Below are positions 35,100-47,803 of a DNA stretch of 64,000 nt, piece by piece (the stretch's first letter is position 1; every line of letters begins with the position of its first letter). Under the pieces are notes generated by a model. That model ran no database searches, was not told the origin of the DNA, and was given only the letters and a program-made list of their open reading frames with translations. The translations under genes were made by a program, and so were the position numbers. Origin of the DNA: Rallus limicola (Eukaryota > Chordata > Aves > Gruiformes > Rallidae). The DNA is taken from the NCBI GenBank assembly GCA_022605955.1, contig JAKCOZ010000001.1:18654146-18718145 (forward strand). The letters run 5' to 3'.

Positions 35100-36026
35100 G
35101 TCGGGATGGGTTAAAAATCAGCTGGACCCCCAAGACTGAAAGGGTGATCAAAGGCATCTGCTCACAGCCAGTAAGAAATGGTATACAATCAAAAGGCTGA
35201 TTGGGCAGTCCGTATACTTCAACCTTCAACAACAACCTGGATAACACAAGTGCAGCCTCAGCATAGATGCAAAATTATGACAGCTGACTGACAACAAATG
35301 ACATCTTCAACTGAAGGTGACCTTAGACACCTAAGGAAACCTGTGCCAGCAGAAACCTCATGAAGTCCAATAGAGAGAAATATAAGTTCTACACCTGAGG
35401 TGGAATGACTCCTTGCATGCCTACACGCTGGGAGCCAACTGGCTGAGTAACAGCACTGCTGAAAATTATCATGAGGTTACAGTGGATGTCAGACTGAATG
35501 AGCCAATAGTGCATTGTCGCCATAAGGTAGCTGTGTTCTGTCCAGTCTGAAGCCTCTTAATTGCAAAAGGATATGAAAGAAATGGAAACTGTCCAACAGA
35601 AGGCTACCACAGTGGTCAGAGACCTGGAACACATGATCAGCAACAATATGAAGCATCTTGTTTAGGCAGGTGAAGAGAAGGCTAATCTAAGAGCCTATGA
35701 CTACCTGAAGGATAACTACAAATGCTACAGATCCACATTTTCCTCAGTAGCATTCCATGATAAAACATGGAAAAACAGCTACCAATTGTGGCCTGGAACC
35801 TTGAGCTAGAAATCAAGACAAAACTTCCTATAAGGGTGGTGCAGCGTTGCAACAGATAACCCACAGAGGTCACAGAGTATCCAATTTAGGCAATTTTCAG
35901 GATTCGGCTATTCAAAGTTAGGGCTGACATAATGATGTGCTGGCCATAGTACTTCTGTGAATAAGTGGGTGGACTAGACTTCTACAGCTGTTTCAGTCAC
36001 AATATCTATTGTTCCGTGATTCTTTA
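35100..36026 (+). mobile_element. CR1 LINE, heavily decayed copy of about 930 bp
   Basis: CR1-like landmarks occur in the right order on the plus strand: GGTTAAAAATCAGCTGGAC (about 35108), CAACCTGGATAA (about 35233), CACCTGAGGTGGAATGACTC (about 35393), CAACAGAAGGCTACCACAGT (about 35594), AGGGTGGTGCAGCGTTGCAA (about 35833), GTGGACTAGACTT (about 35969) and a terminal CCGTGATTCTT (about 36014). These correspond to the region from the RT domain to the 3' tail. Many substitutions and indels break the reading frame everywhere, so this is an old insertion, far older than the two minus-strand copies. Boundaries are approximate. Confidence 0.75.
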
Positions 36027-36977
36027 GTCACGTCAGTGGGTTTAACAAGGGAATTTCCCAAAGTTCACTGTCCAGATAGATGCACGTCCTAAAACAGACT
36101 TATGTCATTGCATTCCTGACAGCCATTTTTCCTCTAAAATAGAGTGAACAGCATTATAGTTTGATTTCCTCGTGCCCAGCACCATGATTCTCATTTATTT
36201 TGCTGGGTATAGGTTGGATATTGATTACACTTACATAGAATTTGAGTTTGAGATGCATTCTCACTGGGAGTAGTATTGGGACCAGCTGTACAACCAACCC
36301 TTTTCCTCTAATTGGTCTTTAGTCAGAGAGATCCTCACCAGGAAATAACATGGGATTTTAAAAGTTTGCACTTGAGAACACGTTTCAGCCCCTTCTTGAT
36401 GGTCAGAGACATCTTTTAGATTTTCTCCTTGGTCCTGAGAAGCTATAAAGACATTCTCAGAAATATCCAGCCACAATGAAGAGATGTTGCCCCTAAAATC
36501 CTGAAGCAAAAGCCCAACTGGCTTCAAATAGCATTTGTCATTTAAAACATCTCTGGAATCCCATGCCTATGCTTCAGATGTATACACTATACCTACTAGA
36601 CAAAATGCAGTTATTCAGGTGACAGGAGTACAAGAATCATTCCTCTGCTCTGACAGCTAAAATGCCCATGCTATGTCCTCTTTTTACCAGTATAGTCTCT
36701 TTATCAGAGTAGCATCATCCCTTAAGAATCCTGGCTAGGTGCACAGAATGATGACAAACAGCCAACTATCTCTGAATCTGATAACAATCAGATCACAGCC
36801 CACATTTCAATGATCCTTTATCTGAAAATGCTGAGTGGTACCCAGGAAAAACCCAAACCCAAAGCATTGCATTTTTACAAAGAGTGCAATAGTTTTACTC
36901 CACTGTTATGACTAATGAATCACAAGGACTCAGAGAACCACTAGTTAACTTGTAATAATATTTGTGAATCAGAAGAG
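36027..36977. other. Non-coding spacer, nothing recognised
   Basis: About 950 bp lie between the old CR1 and the first MIR-like SINE. Only short open frames without recognisable motifs are present (the longest about 88 codons on the minus strand at 36261-36527). No low-complexity tract or transposon was identified. Confidence 0.5.
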
Positions 36978-37107
36978 GGACAGTCTTGTGGTTAAGGCTG
37001 GACTGACATTCAGGATGTCTGGGTCCAATTCCTGGTCTAGCATAGATTTTCCTTTGTAAGCATTGGCAGGCTGCTTAATCTCTCATCCTCAGTTCCTCGC
37101 CTATAAA
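36978..37107 (+). mobile_element. MIR-type SINE relic (tRNA-derived head and core)
   Basis: The order CTTGTGGTTAAGGCTGGACT, GGATGTCTGGGTCCAATTCC, GGCTGCTTAATCTCTCATCC, TCAGTTCCTCGCCTATAAA follows the MIR family consensus (TAGTGGTTAAGAGC..., CTGGGTTCGAATCC..., TTACTTAACCTCT..., CTCAGTTTCCTCATCTGTAAA). The GGTCCAATTCC part corresponds to a decayed polymerase III B box. MIR-like SINEs are ancient amniote repeats, much scarcer in birds than in mammals, so this is an old insertion. Confidence 0.8.
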
Positions 37108-40100
37108 TTTTTTCCTTTCTGTGACTTTTTGGCTGTCTGATCTGGTTTAGTTCTGAAGTATTTCTGTAGTTTCTGACATCCAGGAAAGTACAGAGTAACA
37201 TGCATGATGTAACAAATTGTGCTTTGAGCTGCAAATATCTAAGACAGCCTGCAGGCTGGATGCATTGACTTCAGCTAGCTAACAAACATACATTTGAAGA
37301 AACCAGTCTTAACAAGTGAATGGTTAGCAAACACAGAGGCTACACTGAAAAGTAATTGTTTATAAAAAATTCTGTTAAATGTCTGCTGCTACTGTTACCA
37401 CTGAAACTAATACCAGTACAGACATCGTTACCACCATTTCATGCAAACCCACTTTAAGTGACAGTACAGGTTTCCACTTGTGTTTGTGTCACCTGCACTG
37501 TAGCAAAAAATACCCTCAAAACCAAATACTTGGTTTTCTTTCTGACCACCAAATAGGAAACAGGAATTTTATGTTTGACATTTTAAAATATCTTTGCAAA
37601 TTGAAACATTCAGTGCTTCTCTGTGATGTCTCCCAGGACCAATACCTCTAACTTTCAACATAGAACATAGTTTTATAATTGAGCCTACTGCTGATTAGGT
37701 TGCTTTCTAGGCTGAAATTTTTAGAGGTTGATTGAAATGTCAAGACAACACAAAAGTAAATCTGGACATAATTATGTCCATCTTTCTGCCTAATTTCAGA
37801 GCTCTTGGCAGCAGTAGGTCTAGATTGAAATAAAAAAAATCAAGTATAAGCAGGTAACTTTTTATTCACTTGGCTCTTAGATCCCTAGACTGGAAATACC
37901 TGGATCCCAGGATATTATAACTAAAAACTTATTTTTTCTTTTGCCAGCAGAATTGTACATCCTTACAGGCAGTTTAAAAGCTGTCTCAAAAAAAGTAAAA
38001 CACAAATGTAAATACAAAAGGGGGATTTAATTAATAAATAATGTCAGACTCGTGTGTGCCTGGTGTCAAAGAGAGAAGGTGGATTTCTGCATAAGCGGGT
38101 ACAAAGACCTTGACAGAAAAAGACTGACAAAAAAGGCTTCTGGATTCCTATCAGAAATTCAATAAACACAGGAAAATCCATGATATAGGGCATATTAATT
38201 TTCACACTAAGCAAGAGAAGGCAGTGTCCACTAAGTCCAGCAATGCAGCCAGGTGAACTTACCTTTCCCCCCCTCACTAAAACCAATCTTTGTGCAAGAC
38301 AGGCTTCTTTCATTCTTATCTGGGTGAAGCTGTGGGCTGGAGTTCACAGGACAGCATTTGTTCTGGGAAACAGCGGGTCTTGAACAGTACAAAAGGACAG
38401 CAGGACCAGAGAACCCGATGGAGCTTTGCCCTCGACAGAAGATAATAATGATTGAGTGGAAAATAGCCACATAGGTTAGCTCTGCCTGCTACACTGAGAA
38501 CAATACTGTGCTGTGCACTTGTCATAACACTGCTCATTGTACCCAGTGAATTGCCTCTCTTTATTATGTTCTACTCTGAATGCAGTACTGCAACCAAATT
38601 TAGGGGTCTGCTTCACGTAGGGTAGTTAGAAACCACAAATCCCAAGGGACAAAGGAGCAAGCCCCTAGGGAAGTTTTTCAAAATTAGTGGTAGGAGGTGA
38701 TAGACTCAGTGAGTTTCCTAAGACTTGCTGGAGGGGGTTGAGGAAGGCTTATGGAGCCTTTTGGGTAGCACGCTGACCTCTCAAAAAAGGTGAAGAATAA
38801 CAGGGCCTCTGCAATTCTCCACAATTTACCAAAGTCTGATACTAGCTGAGAGTTGGGCACTCTTCTACATCTTATGAACTGACGACGACTTTTCCCCCTG
38901 AAGTCTCTGGAAGCCATTAAGAAGGTAAATATTCCTTGAAAGTACCATTTTCCCCCTCTTTTAGTTATATTCAGAAATGAAGTGGATTCTCAGAGCAAAT
39001 AATCAATTTTAAGAGGAGCTAAGACTGTGTAACACTCCTACATGATTCTGGGCTGGCAGCAAATGGTAGAGCTCAGTTTCTAAGGCTCTAACAAATACCA
39101 GCTGAATCTCCCCCCTCAAAAATGGGAAAACAAAAACTGATGGCCTCATCTGAAAGCTCAGTGTTTCTGCTGCCATATGGTGAATCGAATAACTTACCAA
39201 AACAGCACATTGCTGGAGAAAGCAAAGACAGCAAAAATAAGCTGAATAATGTATTGTAAGAATAACATCATGTTACAGGCTGGGATAATCAATTATCCCT
39301 TTCCTATAACACAACCATCCTTTCAAGCCCTCTCAGGTTTTGGTGGAGCAGCAGCTAGTACTGCTTTAGAGACACCGGCTTGCAGCTCCTTCTGGCCTGA
39401 GGCTGTCACAGCCAGTATCAAAGCCCGGCCTTGAGCTCAGCGGGCCACAGAGCATGTCCTGATAAAACCTAAAGTACCAGCTGAACAGACTCAAGCCTAC
39501 CAATTAGTCTCTTTCAGTTACTTCCCAAGACAGTGAGAGGGGATGTAGCCCTGCCAGACCCATGATCCTCCCAGCAGATGGGTCATTTTCCCCTTCCCGC
39601 TTCAGCTATTCAGCTCACAAATGAAAGCCCACTTCCACAGTTAAAAGCTGGCTGTTGTTGTTACTTACAATGTATGTAAAACAAAATACACTCCTTCCTG
39701 TTGGTATCCATCATGGAAGGTAATGCCAGTTACTTTACATGTCACTCACTTACTGGGAATCAGGCAGAGGACACCACTGCTGTTCACACAGCTGACACAC
39801 AGCTTCTGTGCTTGCACCAGCTTTCAGAACACACTCACCAAGGCTGACTTCAAGCATGAGACCTTACTCCCTTCATTCACCACTTGATTTTAAGTTTAAT
39901 TCCACAGAGTATCATAGAAGATAAACAGAGAGAGGGCAGAGATAGGAAATAGCCCCAACCCAGCTAATGATTACCCATCAGAAAATAGCCTCTCTCAAAG
40001 CAGCATCATTTTGACACAGGATCTGAAGTACACTGCAGCAGCAGTCTGGTCAGAGGCAAACCTTCATCCTGCTTTGAACGTAAACATGCATGAAACTTTT

Positions 40101-43100
40101 TTCACCACACATTTTGGGAAGCATCAAGAGCTCTTGGCAAGCAGTAGGAAAGAGACAACTGAGAGGCTGCTGGCATGCTTCTTGAGCTGATGTCATCTTA
40201 CAGCCTGACTAGAGCTCTGGGTGCACACACTTAGTCACACATGCACACAGCTACCAGTCACCAAACTTTTGTTATGGCTAAAAAACTAAATTAGTTATTT
40301 TTGGCTGGAGAGGTCTCCCTTCCTCTCAGACTTGCTACATTGCTTTCTGGCTCCAGCTGGCAAGGCTGACACTCCTTCCAGAGCACCCGACATCCAAACA
40401 CCAGGATAAATCTGTTAGGGAGCAGTGAGAGCAGGTCTGCTCCTTTAAGGGAGGTGAACCAGGAGCCAAGGGAGAGCCTTGCCAGCTAGGTCTCAGTCCC
40501 ATAACGCCAGAGAGAAGTGAGCAGGATAGACCCAGAGGTGATGGCCGGGGCCAACTAAAATGCAGTATGATGGAGATGAGATAGGTCTTGAGATCAAGTC
40601 ACAAATTCAGTCAGTAGATCGCGAATAGGATCTGGTCCAGTAATCAAGGAGGTCCATAGCAACAAAAATTAAGCCAGAAAGCCAAAGCATAGATTGAGGT
40701 CCAGCTCAGTGGGCTCCCTGGCCAGTCAGGGGCATGACCATGACTGTACAGAAACATACACCCCTCCAGTATGGCTGAAATACAGTCTGAATTCCCAGGG
40801 CTGAGCTTAAATAGAGCTCCTTAGCCCTTGGGTGTGGGCTCCAGGTAAGGATCATCAGGGTCATTAGGGCCATTAATGAGGTCAGGGCTCCGACAAAACC
40901 AGAGGCTCCATGTAGTCTGGGATCATTTTGTATTTGCATACTGCCTTCTAGGTATTGACTCCTTACCCACATAGCAACTGACATATCTCCTTCAACATTA
41001 TCCACTCTTCTAATCATCCCTCCCTCTCATCCCGCGCTCTCTTTTTTTCTCTCCAAGTCTGGTCATAGATATCCCCTCTGCTTCACCTTCCACCATTTTC
41101 CAGTCTTTTTTTGTGAACCACATTAGACTTGCAAACCCTTGGGAATAAATTGCTGGTTTGTGTAACTGAGACATGTTTCTCCTTAGAACAGGCTCAAAGG
41201 ATGTACACCTGAATTTATGTCAAGCTGCAGTTACATATTTCACTATATTACATTTTCTTTTGTGTGTCCTATGGAGGATGTACCAGCTAACAAACTGAGG
41301 AACATGATTAGGCTGAAAACTCTGGGTTCCTTCAGAAATTCCAGGATCAGGGTTGATTGTGCAGTTTTATTTGCTTCCCTTATGCTCATCCATCTACATG
41401 CCAGACCTTGATTACTGGATCACATAATGTTGGGGGTATTGTCACAAGTTTCCTGCATCATTTAGTACTGGCTTCTGACTGAATGAGTTGTTACCTCCTC
41501 ATATTTTTTGTCTACTATTCTCACACTATTCAAATGCTCTCCCGAGGTGAGAATTACTTTTACCCATGGGCATTTCACTGGTTCTCACTGCTGAAATTTC
41601 ACAAACAATAATCAGTGCATATCCAAAACATCTCTTCCAGCTAAGGGGAGATAATAAACCCCATTTTATAGTTGCAAAATCGAGCTAGTAAGATAAACGT
41701 ATGTATTTTACTTTAGTGTCTTAAGTGAGATACCTTAGACCTGTTTTTTTTCTGTCTGTGTAGCACTATTTAGAATTTTATGTAATCATAGAGAAGTTTC
41801 CACTGACTTCAGCTGAGACCATGACTGCCTGGCACTTGGATTAGTAAAGATAAGGGCTTTTAGGTCACAGAGTCTGAATTCCTATATTTTACAGATCTAT
41901 ATATACATTCCACTCAGTTATCCCTGTAATTAGTCCAATAATTCAGGATTATTCAAAGTATAAAGCAAGTAGTCCAGAAAGGCAGCTAGTCTTGATTTGA
42001 AAAAGAGTTGATGATTAGCTTGGGTTGATTTTTGAGGGGTGATTAATTACTCTCACTCTTAAAGTTTTATGCCAAATTCCTCATCTGAATCTGCCTAGCT
42101 TCAGCTCACAGACATAGGTTCTTACTTCAGTTTTATGCAATGGATTAAAGATTCTCTTTACAGCTGGTACTTATTCCTCAGGAACATATTTGTAACCTGT
42201 ATTCAAGCCACATGTCAAAAAGTTTGGTAAGCAACTTACTGATAGACATGTCCTTCAGCTCTTGAATAATTCCAGTTGCTCTTTTCCATGCCAATTTTTA
42301 AGTCTTTCTTCTTTTCTTTAATGTGTAAATACCAATCCAAGGTGTCATTCTCAGGAGTTAATTGCAGCGGGATTGAAAATTTTTCAAGTCAGTTTGCAGT
42401 GTTTCAAAGTAAGAAGGCCAAAAATGGAAGAACACCACATGAATTCCTACAGAGAAGTGCGATTTAAAGGATTTTCTCAGAATTTCATATGGACTTTTTG
42501 GCACAGTTAGGGACAGAACCCAATTCACTATGATGCCTTTCAGCTGCCTTAATCATCAAAGTGCCCTTTCTTTTTCTGCTACTCCCTGCCTCATAATTTA
42601 TGCATTTTCTGACTTTTGGAAGAAATGAAGCAGGGGTCCTGCAAACAGCCTCCTTCTTAAGTCCAGATTTAGCCCCAGAGCAGGTCCACCTGGTGGACCC
42701 TTCTGAAGGGGACTTGTGGAAAAAATAACTCACAGTCATGTAATTAAAGACTGATTCATAATGGTTATGTATGTACAAGGAAGGAAAATGAAGGTTGTGT
42801 TTCCTACAGTTTGAGTGCTTAACTTTTTGACCTTTATAAGGTTCTTTTCACATGATGTATGGACATGACGATTCCTAGGTTTACCACAAAGCAAATTGGA
42901 AAAAAAAATTAAAATTCACTCTGGCAGCCGTATATTGGCACTGCATGACTGACTCACCCAAGTTGGCACTTTGACCTACACTTCAGGAAGAGCAGGCATA
43001 AGTTCACATTCATCACCTGTGGCTGTATGGACCTCTTTGCAAATATTTTCTATTAGTAGAGAACTGGTAATGCTCAGGAAATTTAAAATCCACTCTGGGA

Positions 43101-45729
43101 TCTGAAGGGAAAAGGTCACAGTGGAAAACAGGCTTTCCTTCCCCATTCCTCCTGTTTATCTGTCTTCATGTGGGGTCTGTCCTATTGTGGCTCCTCAGGC
43201 AAGCCCCATTCTCCTCATGTGGTTGGTTTTAATATATGTCTTACTCTTCTCTGTCCTGAACAACTTGCCCACTGAATCCTAGTGTTTGCCAGCAGTGTCA
43301 CTGCCCTTGGCTGACCCATCCAGTGCCTTTATCCCTGGCTTTCTGTCCATGCTATCTCTCCTCCCTGACAATACACTGCCCTCCGATGTACTTTCTGAGA
43401 CTCCCTCCCCTGACTCCTGATTCATTCACAGTATACCGCTTTACTTCAGACCCTCTCCAGCCCGGCCCAGTTCTCTGCACTTCGATCCCTCTGCAATATC
43501 TGTAAACTACTTGCCCACACCCTGCTCTTCCATGGTCCATAGTTACCTGGCCAGCCACTTCTCATCTTCCTCAGCGCTGCAGAGCAGATCACATCTGGTC
43601 TTTCCTCACAGAGTTTTTGTCCCACTGATCCCCATATATTCTGCTCTTACTTCCCATCCTTATCCGTACCTAGCCAGACCTTTACTTCTAGTTTCTTACA
43701 TAGTATTCTTCAATCCCACTGTCATCACTAAATTCCCCATTGCTCTCTGTCAAAATCCTTCTTCCCAGGGCTGGTTCTTGGTTTTGCTATGTTTAGATCA
43801 TAGCTTTCACATGACACTGACCGAGCACAGGGAGTGTGGTGTGCACACAGTAAGGCAGAGACATGCCATGCAGTAGCACACCCCATCAGTTTTAATTACC
43901 ATAAACAGACTATCTTTTTGCGTGACAGCTCTTACCATGCTCTAAATATAAGGTAGTTTATTTGCCTTTTATTGAAGGTCAGATTGCTGTGAATTACACC
44001 CTCCCCCCCTTCCATTTATGCAGAGTAAGAATGAACAGCAATAATTACTACATATCAGTTCACACAAAGTAATTCGCTTCCCTATATCTGTTTGTTCGTG
44101 TTTCCACACCCACAGACTCTCTTGTTTCAGTCCAGTACCTATAGCACCTGAGACCTGCAATTGCAGGGAAAGTTCTCAGAGAGCCTCTGCACCTCAGCAA
44201 CATGCTCAGTGCAGACAGGTGCTTTGATGGGCTTGGGCTAGATCTTTGGAAAGACTGCAGGTACTAAAGGAGTTTGAAAGTTAAATGAATTTGGCCAATT
44301 TTTCATAAGAATGGAGATGTCCAAGGACTGCTACACCTTTGGTAGTTGTCTTTTGCAATAACTGGAGTTGTTGTGGAGTATTTTTCACTATGGGCAAATG
44401 TATAGGGCTATTTTGCCTCCTGGTTTACCTGATATTCTCCAAATATTCATCTTAAGGGGGGGCACTCAGGGTGGAACATTCTAGCCTGAACAGTCAAGAG
44501 AAGGGAAATTTTTCAAAAGGTAAAACATCACCTTGTAATAAGTTATAGGCAGCCTGAGTATCACCACTCTGACAATGTTGCAGTGTTACAGACTGCTATG
44601 ATCTGCTGTAGAGACCTGAGGCATGTCTGCATGGAACCTGCTTGTAGAATATATTGTTAATGTATGTACCATCCAAAGTATGCATATTTGTGTAGTGCAG
44701 TCTGCTGGAAGAAAAGGAGAACTTGTAATTGCATCCATAAAATCGCCAACAGAAATACTTGCAATCTAAGTAATAACAACAATAATATGCCTGAGCATGA
44801 AACCTTCTACTTATACACAAGCCCAGGAGTGTTTTCAAACATTCACTTAGACAGACTAATATGTATTAGCCTAGCATAAAGCTGGGCTGAGTGATAGGAA
44901 ACACATGTTTCTTGGTACTAGTGGTTGCACAATGGTATAAAAAGAGTCCTGACATTCTATAGGTCTCTGGACAATTCTGCTATTGATGTGTTGTGAGTCA
45001 CTGCAAACAGACCATCGTATGTTTCTGAATCACTTCCTGCTCAAGGGGTTCCTCCACTTCTTCCAGAGATTGTATGCTGAGGAGGAATTCAGTGGGCTAA
45101 AGCCCCAGAGACCAATTCTAAATGCTTTCCCTTTCCCTTCCTTTCTGTGCAGCTGAATGACTCAGAGAGGGAATGACACCTTGAACCAATGTCACTATTC
45201 CCTTGGGATGGGAGAACCCTATGGGGACTCCATAAGGAAATTTAATTTTATGTTTTATTTTAAGGAGACCCCTTTTGTTTTGCTTTGATTTGTGTTTTGC
45301 TATTAGCATTTTGAGGTTTATAGGGTTCTGTTGGGGAAGGGGTTTGGAAGGTAGAAGCTATACTGTGATAAAATAAAGAATTTTTCAGCTATTTTTAATA
45401 TAATTGCAATGCTTTATCTCTCTGCCCCAAAAGTATTAAGGCCCAGACCACAGAAGTGGTCATTAGATGTGTAAGTATCTCCAAGGCCTAATTAACTTTA
45501 CAGTTAATAATGCTTGTAACTAGCTTCATTGAGATTCCTGGAACATTCACAGGTGCTTCCCTAAAATCTGCCCTGTGGATTTGGTAGTATTCCGATAACA
45601 CAAGAGACTGCAATTCTAGCAGAAGATAGCAGGTAGACCATCACTAAATTAAAAGTCTTGTGTGCTTGGGAATGCCCAATAGTACTGCTCTGAATAAAAA
45701 GTACTATCAACAGGCTGTTTTAATAAACT

Positions 45730-45755
45730 GGGGGGGGGGGGTGGGGGGGAAGGGG
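45730..45755 (+). repeat. Poly-G run (G12 T G7 AA(A) G4)
   Basis: A near-uninterrupted 26-bp G tract on the plus strand, quadruplex-capable and likely to be length-variable or poorly sequenced. It has no associated gene. Confidence 0.9.
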
Positions 45756-46624
45756 AGAATCTGAATTTAAGGGAAAGGAAATCTTCTACTATTTAAAATG
45801 CTCCTGCTTTAATTTGACATTTCCACTACATAATGCTGTCCTGGTAACATTTTTTCACAAAAAGATAAGCCATTGTGAATTGCAGAAACTGTATTTCAAG
45901 TACTTTCTGGTTTGTTTTTCCCAAGTTATAGTAGACTGATATATGATCTTTTGGCAAATACATACTGTGATGAAAGCACAATCAGTTTCTGGGTAATTGC
46001 AAAATTATTTTGAGTTTGAGAGATGCTTATCCTGAATGCCAGCTGATTCAGTACTTTCTCACTAAATGGCAGTAAACAGTATTCCTGAATAAGCTGCTCC
46101 TGTTGTTCAGAAATCATTTAGAACCATCACATCTGAAGGAGTACCTGATCTTTTCCTATCCATAATGTGGCCCTGTGATCAGGCTAGTTGGTGGTGCCAC
46201 TTTTTGCCTCTTAAAAGTAAAATTCTCCTTATGCGTCTGTGCCAGCAAAAGCATAATATGGAATGCTGGATACATGTATGCAGCATAGCTACTAATTAAC
46301 AGGTCCTGAGGTACCCTGTAGAGTTGCATACAGCTTCCCAAAATCCCCATCGGTGTAAAAAACACTGGCACAGTTACTGATGGGTTCCTCTGAGTTTGTT
46401 CATCCTTACTGTACTGTAATCTAGGATGCAGCTGCTTCAACCAGCTTGAAACCTTCCTGAGCAAAATAACTGATCTTGGGATGATCATCTCTCTCTGTCC
46501 TGTCTAAAAATTGGAGAAGTCATGTTTGTTTTTAAGATCACATGCCCATTTGCTACAACATCATGAATTGAAAGCTAGCATTTCAGTTCTCACTACTGCT
46601 TGCAACTGTTGGGTTTTCTTCAGG

Positions 46625-46659
46625 TTTGTGTGTTTGTGTGTGTATGTGTGAGAGCGTGT
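46625..46659 (+). repeat. Imperfect GT microsatellite
   Basis: GTTTGTGTGTTTGTGTGTGT followed by ATGTGTGAGAGCGTGT is an alternating purine-pyrimidine run that interrupts the 3' side of the decayed integrase region on the other strand, where it reads as repeated CACA. Confidence 0.85.
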
Positions 46660-46799
46660 ATAGATCATCTGCTTTGCTTTCATGTAGGGGTGTATGGTTC
46701 CAGGACCCCAGTTCTTAAAGGTTTTTTTTACCTCATCTGTTTCTTTGCAGATGTGCCAGGCTTTGGTGTCATCAGTTTCTAACACTTTGGGCATTCTTA

Positions 46800-47220
46800 C
46801 TTCTTCAGATTTTTGCTGAAGGAAATCTTTGTAGCTGGCAAACCATTCATCTTCTGTCCAGCACTGTAATTTAACAATGCTAAATGTGGGTCACAGTTAC
46901 CCCTCTAGTCTTTTCCAGTAGGTGATTTCTTATTTTGATATTGCTTTCTACCAACCTGTTATACTGAGTGTGGGTTTGGACTGCTGCTAAAATGTCTCGT
47001 ACTGTGCTTCACCACAAACTGCTTAAATTCAGATCCAATGACTCCTGTGCTGTGTTAGCCATTAGCTTTGCCAGGTGACTAGATCTAGCAGAAATGGATA
47101 TGATCACCTTTATGACTCTCTAGTAAAGCTGTCTGTGAACTAAATACCTCATTTCTCTGACAGAAAGACATTTCTGCCAGACTACGTCAGCTGACCAACT
47201 GTTCCCATGCCATGGGAGTT
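46800..47220 (-). pseudogene. Decayed Ty3/gypsy-type retrotransposon integrase
   Basis: The minus strand holds several short blocks, in shifting frames, that appear in the order of a Ty3/gypsy-type integrase core. Near 47210 there is PW followed by an ADVVW-like stretch, then a VI...SI.AR block near 47090. Around 46930-47045 come GSEFKQF, then SSP and, in another frame, LVES with IKI and a following LL, which matches the family's G-x-EF...SSP...P-QSNGL-E...K-LL region containing the catalytic Glu. Around 46810-46850 a QKMNGLPATK block corresponds to the conserved GR(K/R)...LP segment after the core. Stops and frameshifts separate the blocks and some spacing is lost, so nothing functional remains. 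The family assignment rests on motif order, not on a database search. Long terminal repeats were not located. Confidence 0.68.
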
Positions 47221-47803
47221 TTCACTTCACTGGCCTGTGCTTTCAATATATGTGACAAGCCTTAACAGGTTCCCTTCCCTTGGAAGATATCCTCAAACTA
47301 TTTTTCAACTGGTTTGATCTTCAGCCTCTTTGGTGAGTTACCTCTTTAATGAGATGAAGGGAGTGTCAAGTTTTTATTAGTGGATAATTTTTTTCCCTTG
47401 GTGTGATTATAAATTGTGTTTCTTCCAGTTTTCTAATTATCCATGAGTTTAGTCACATCTCTAATAGGAATTAGCTCACCACAGTAAGTCCTGAACTTCA
47501 CCTGCTTATGGTCAATTGCTTGTGGCTTTGCTTCCCATGCTGACATGCCCATTCCTGGCAACACTTCAGCTTGCACAAACATCCGTGCTCAAGGCATATG
47601 CGTTTCATTTTCTTTTGAGAAGACAGTGCTTTAATCCTGTGCAGCTCACTGATCCTGGGAAGAGTCATTTAAGGATGTGGTGCTGTTGTCCTCTTTGTCC
47701 ATGCTGGGGAAGCTCTTGGAAAGTGACAGAAATTACTGTGGTTCTTCAAGGTTTTTCCAAATACCAGCTATTGTCCTGACTTGTGTTGTTTGTAGATCCT
47801 GCT
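47221..47803 (-). other. Region between integrase relic and upstream open frame
   Basis: If the gypsy relic is real this stretch should hold the integrase zinc-finger and RNase H end, but I cannot recognise either; stops occur in all minus frames. A reading frame shifted by one continues open for about 36 codons past the stop of the 166-codon frame (to about 47722), suggesting that frame once ran further. Confidence 0.35.

Larger units (their letters stand above)
37108..46799. other. Non-coding region between the first MIR and the gypsy relic
   Basis: No coding exon or RNA gene was recognised in nearly 10 kb. A G12-T-G7 run (45730-45755) and a GT-rich microsatellite (46625-46659) are present. 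A segment near 41648-41675 (AGATAATAAACCCCATTTTA) vaguely resembles reversed MIR sequence but is not callable. The part from about 46156, including an open frame of 110 codons on the minus strand (46156-46488), could belong to the 3' end of the neighbouring gypsy relic, but no motif supports this. Confidence 0.5.

Noticed and set aside
41648..41675. Possible reversed MIR fragment (AGATAATAAACCCCATTTTA)
   Set aside because: Only one short AT-rich word matches; the neighbouring MIR blocks are missing.
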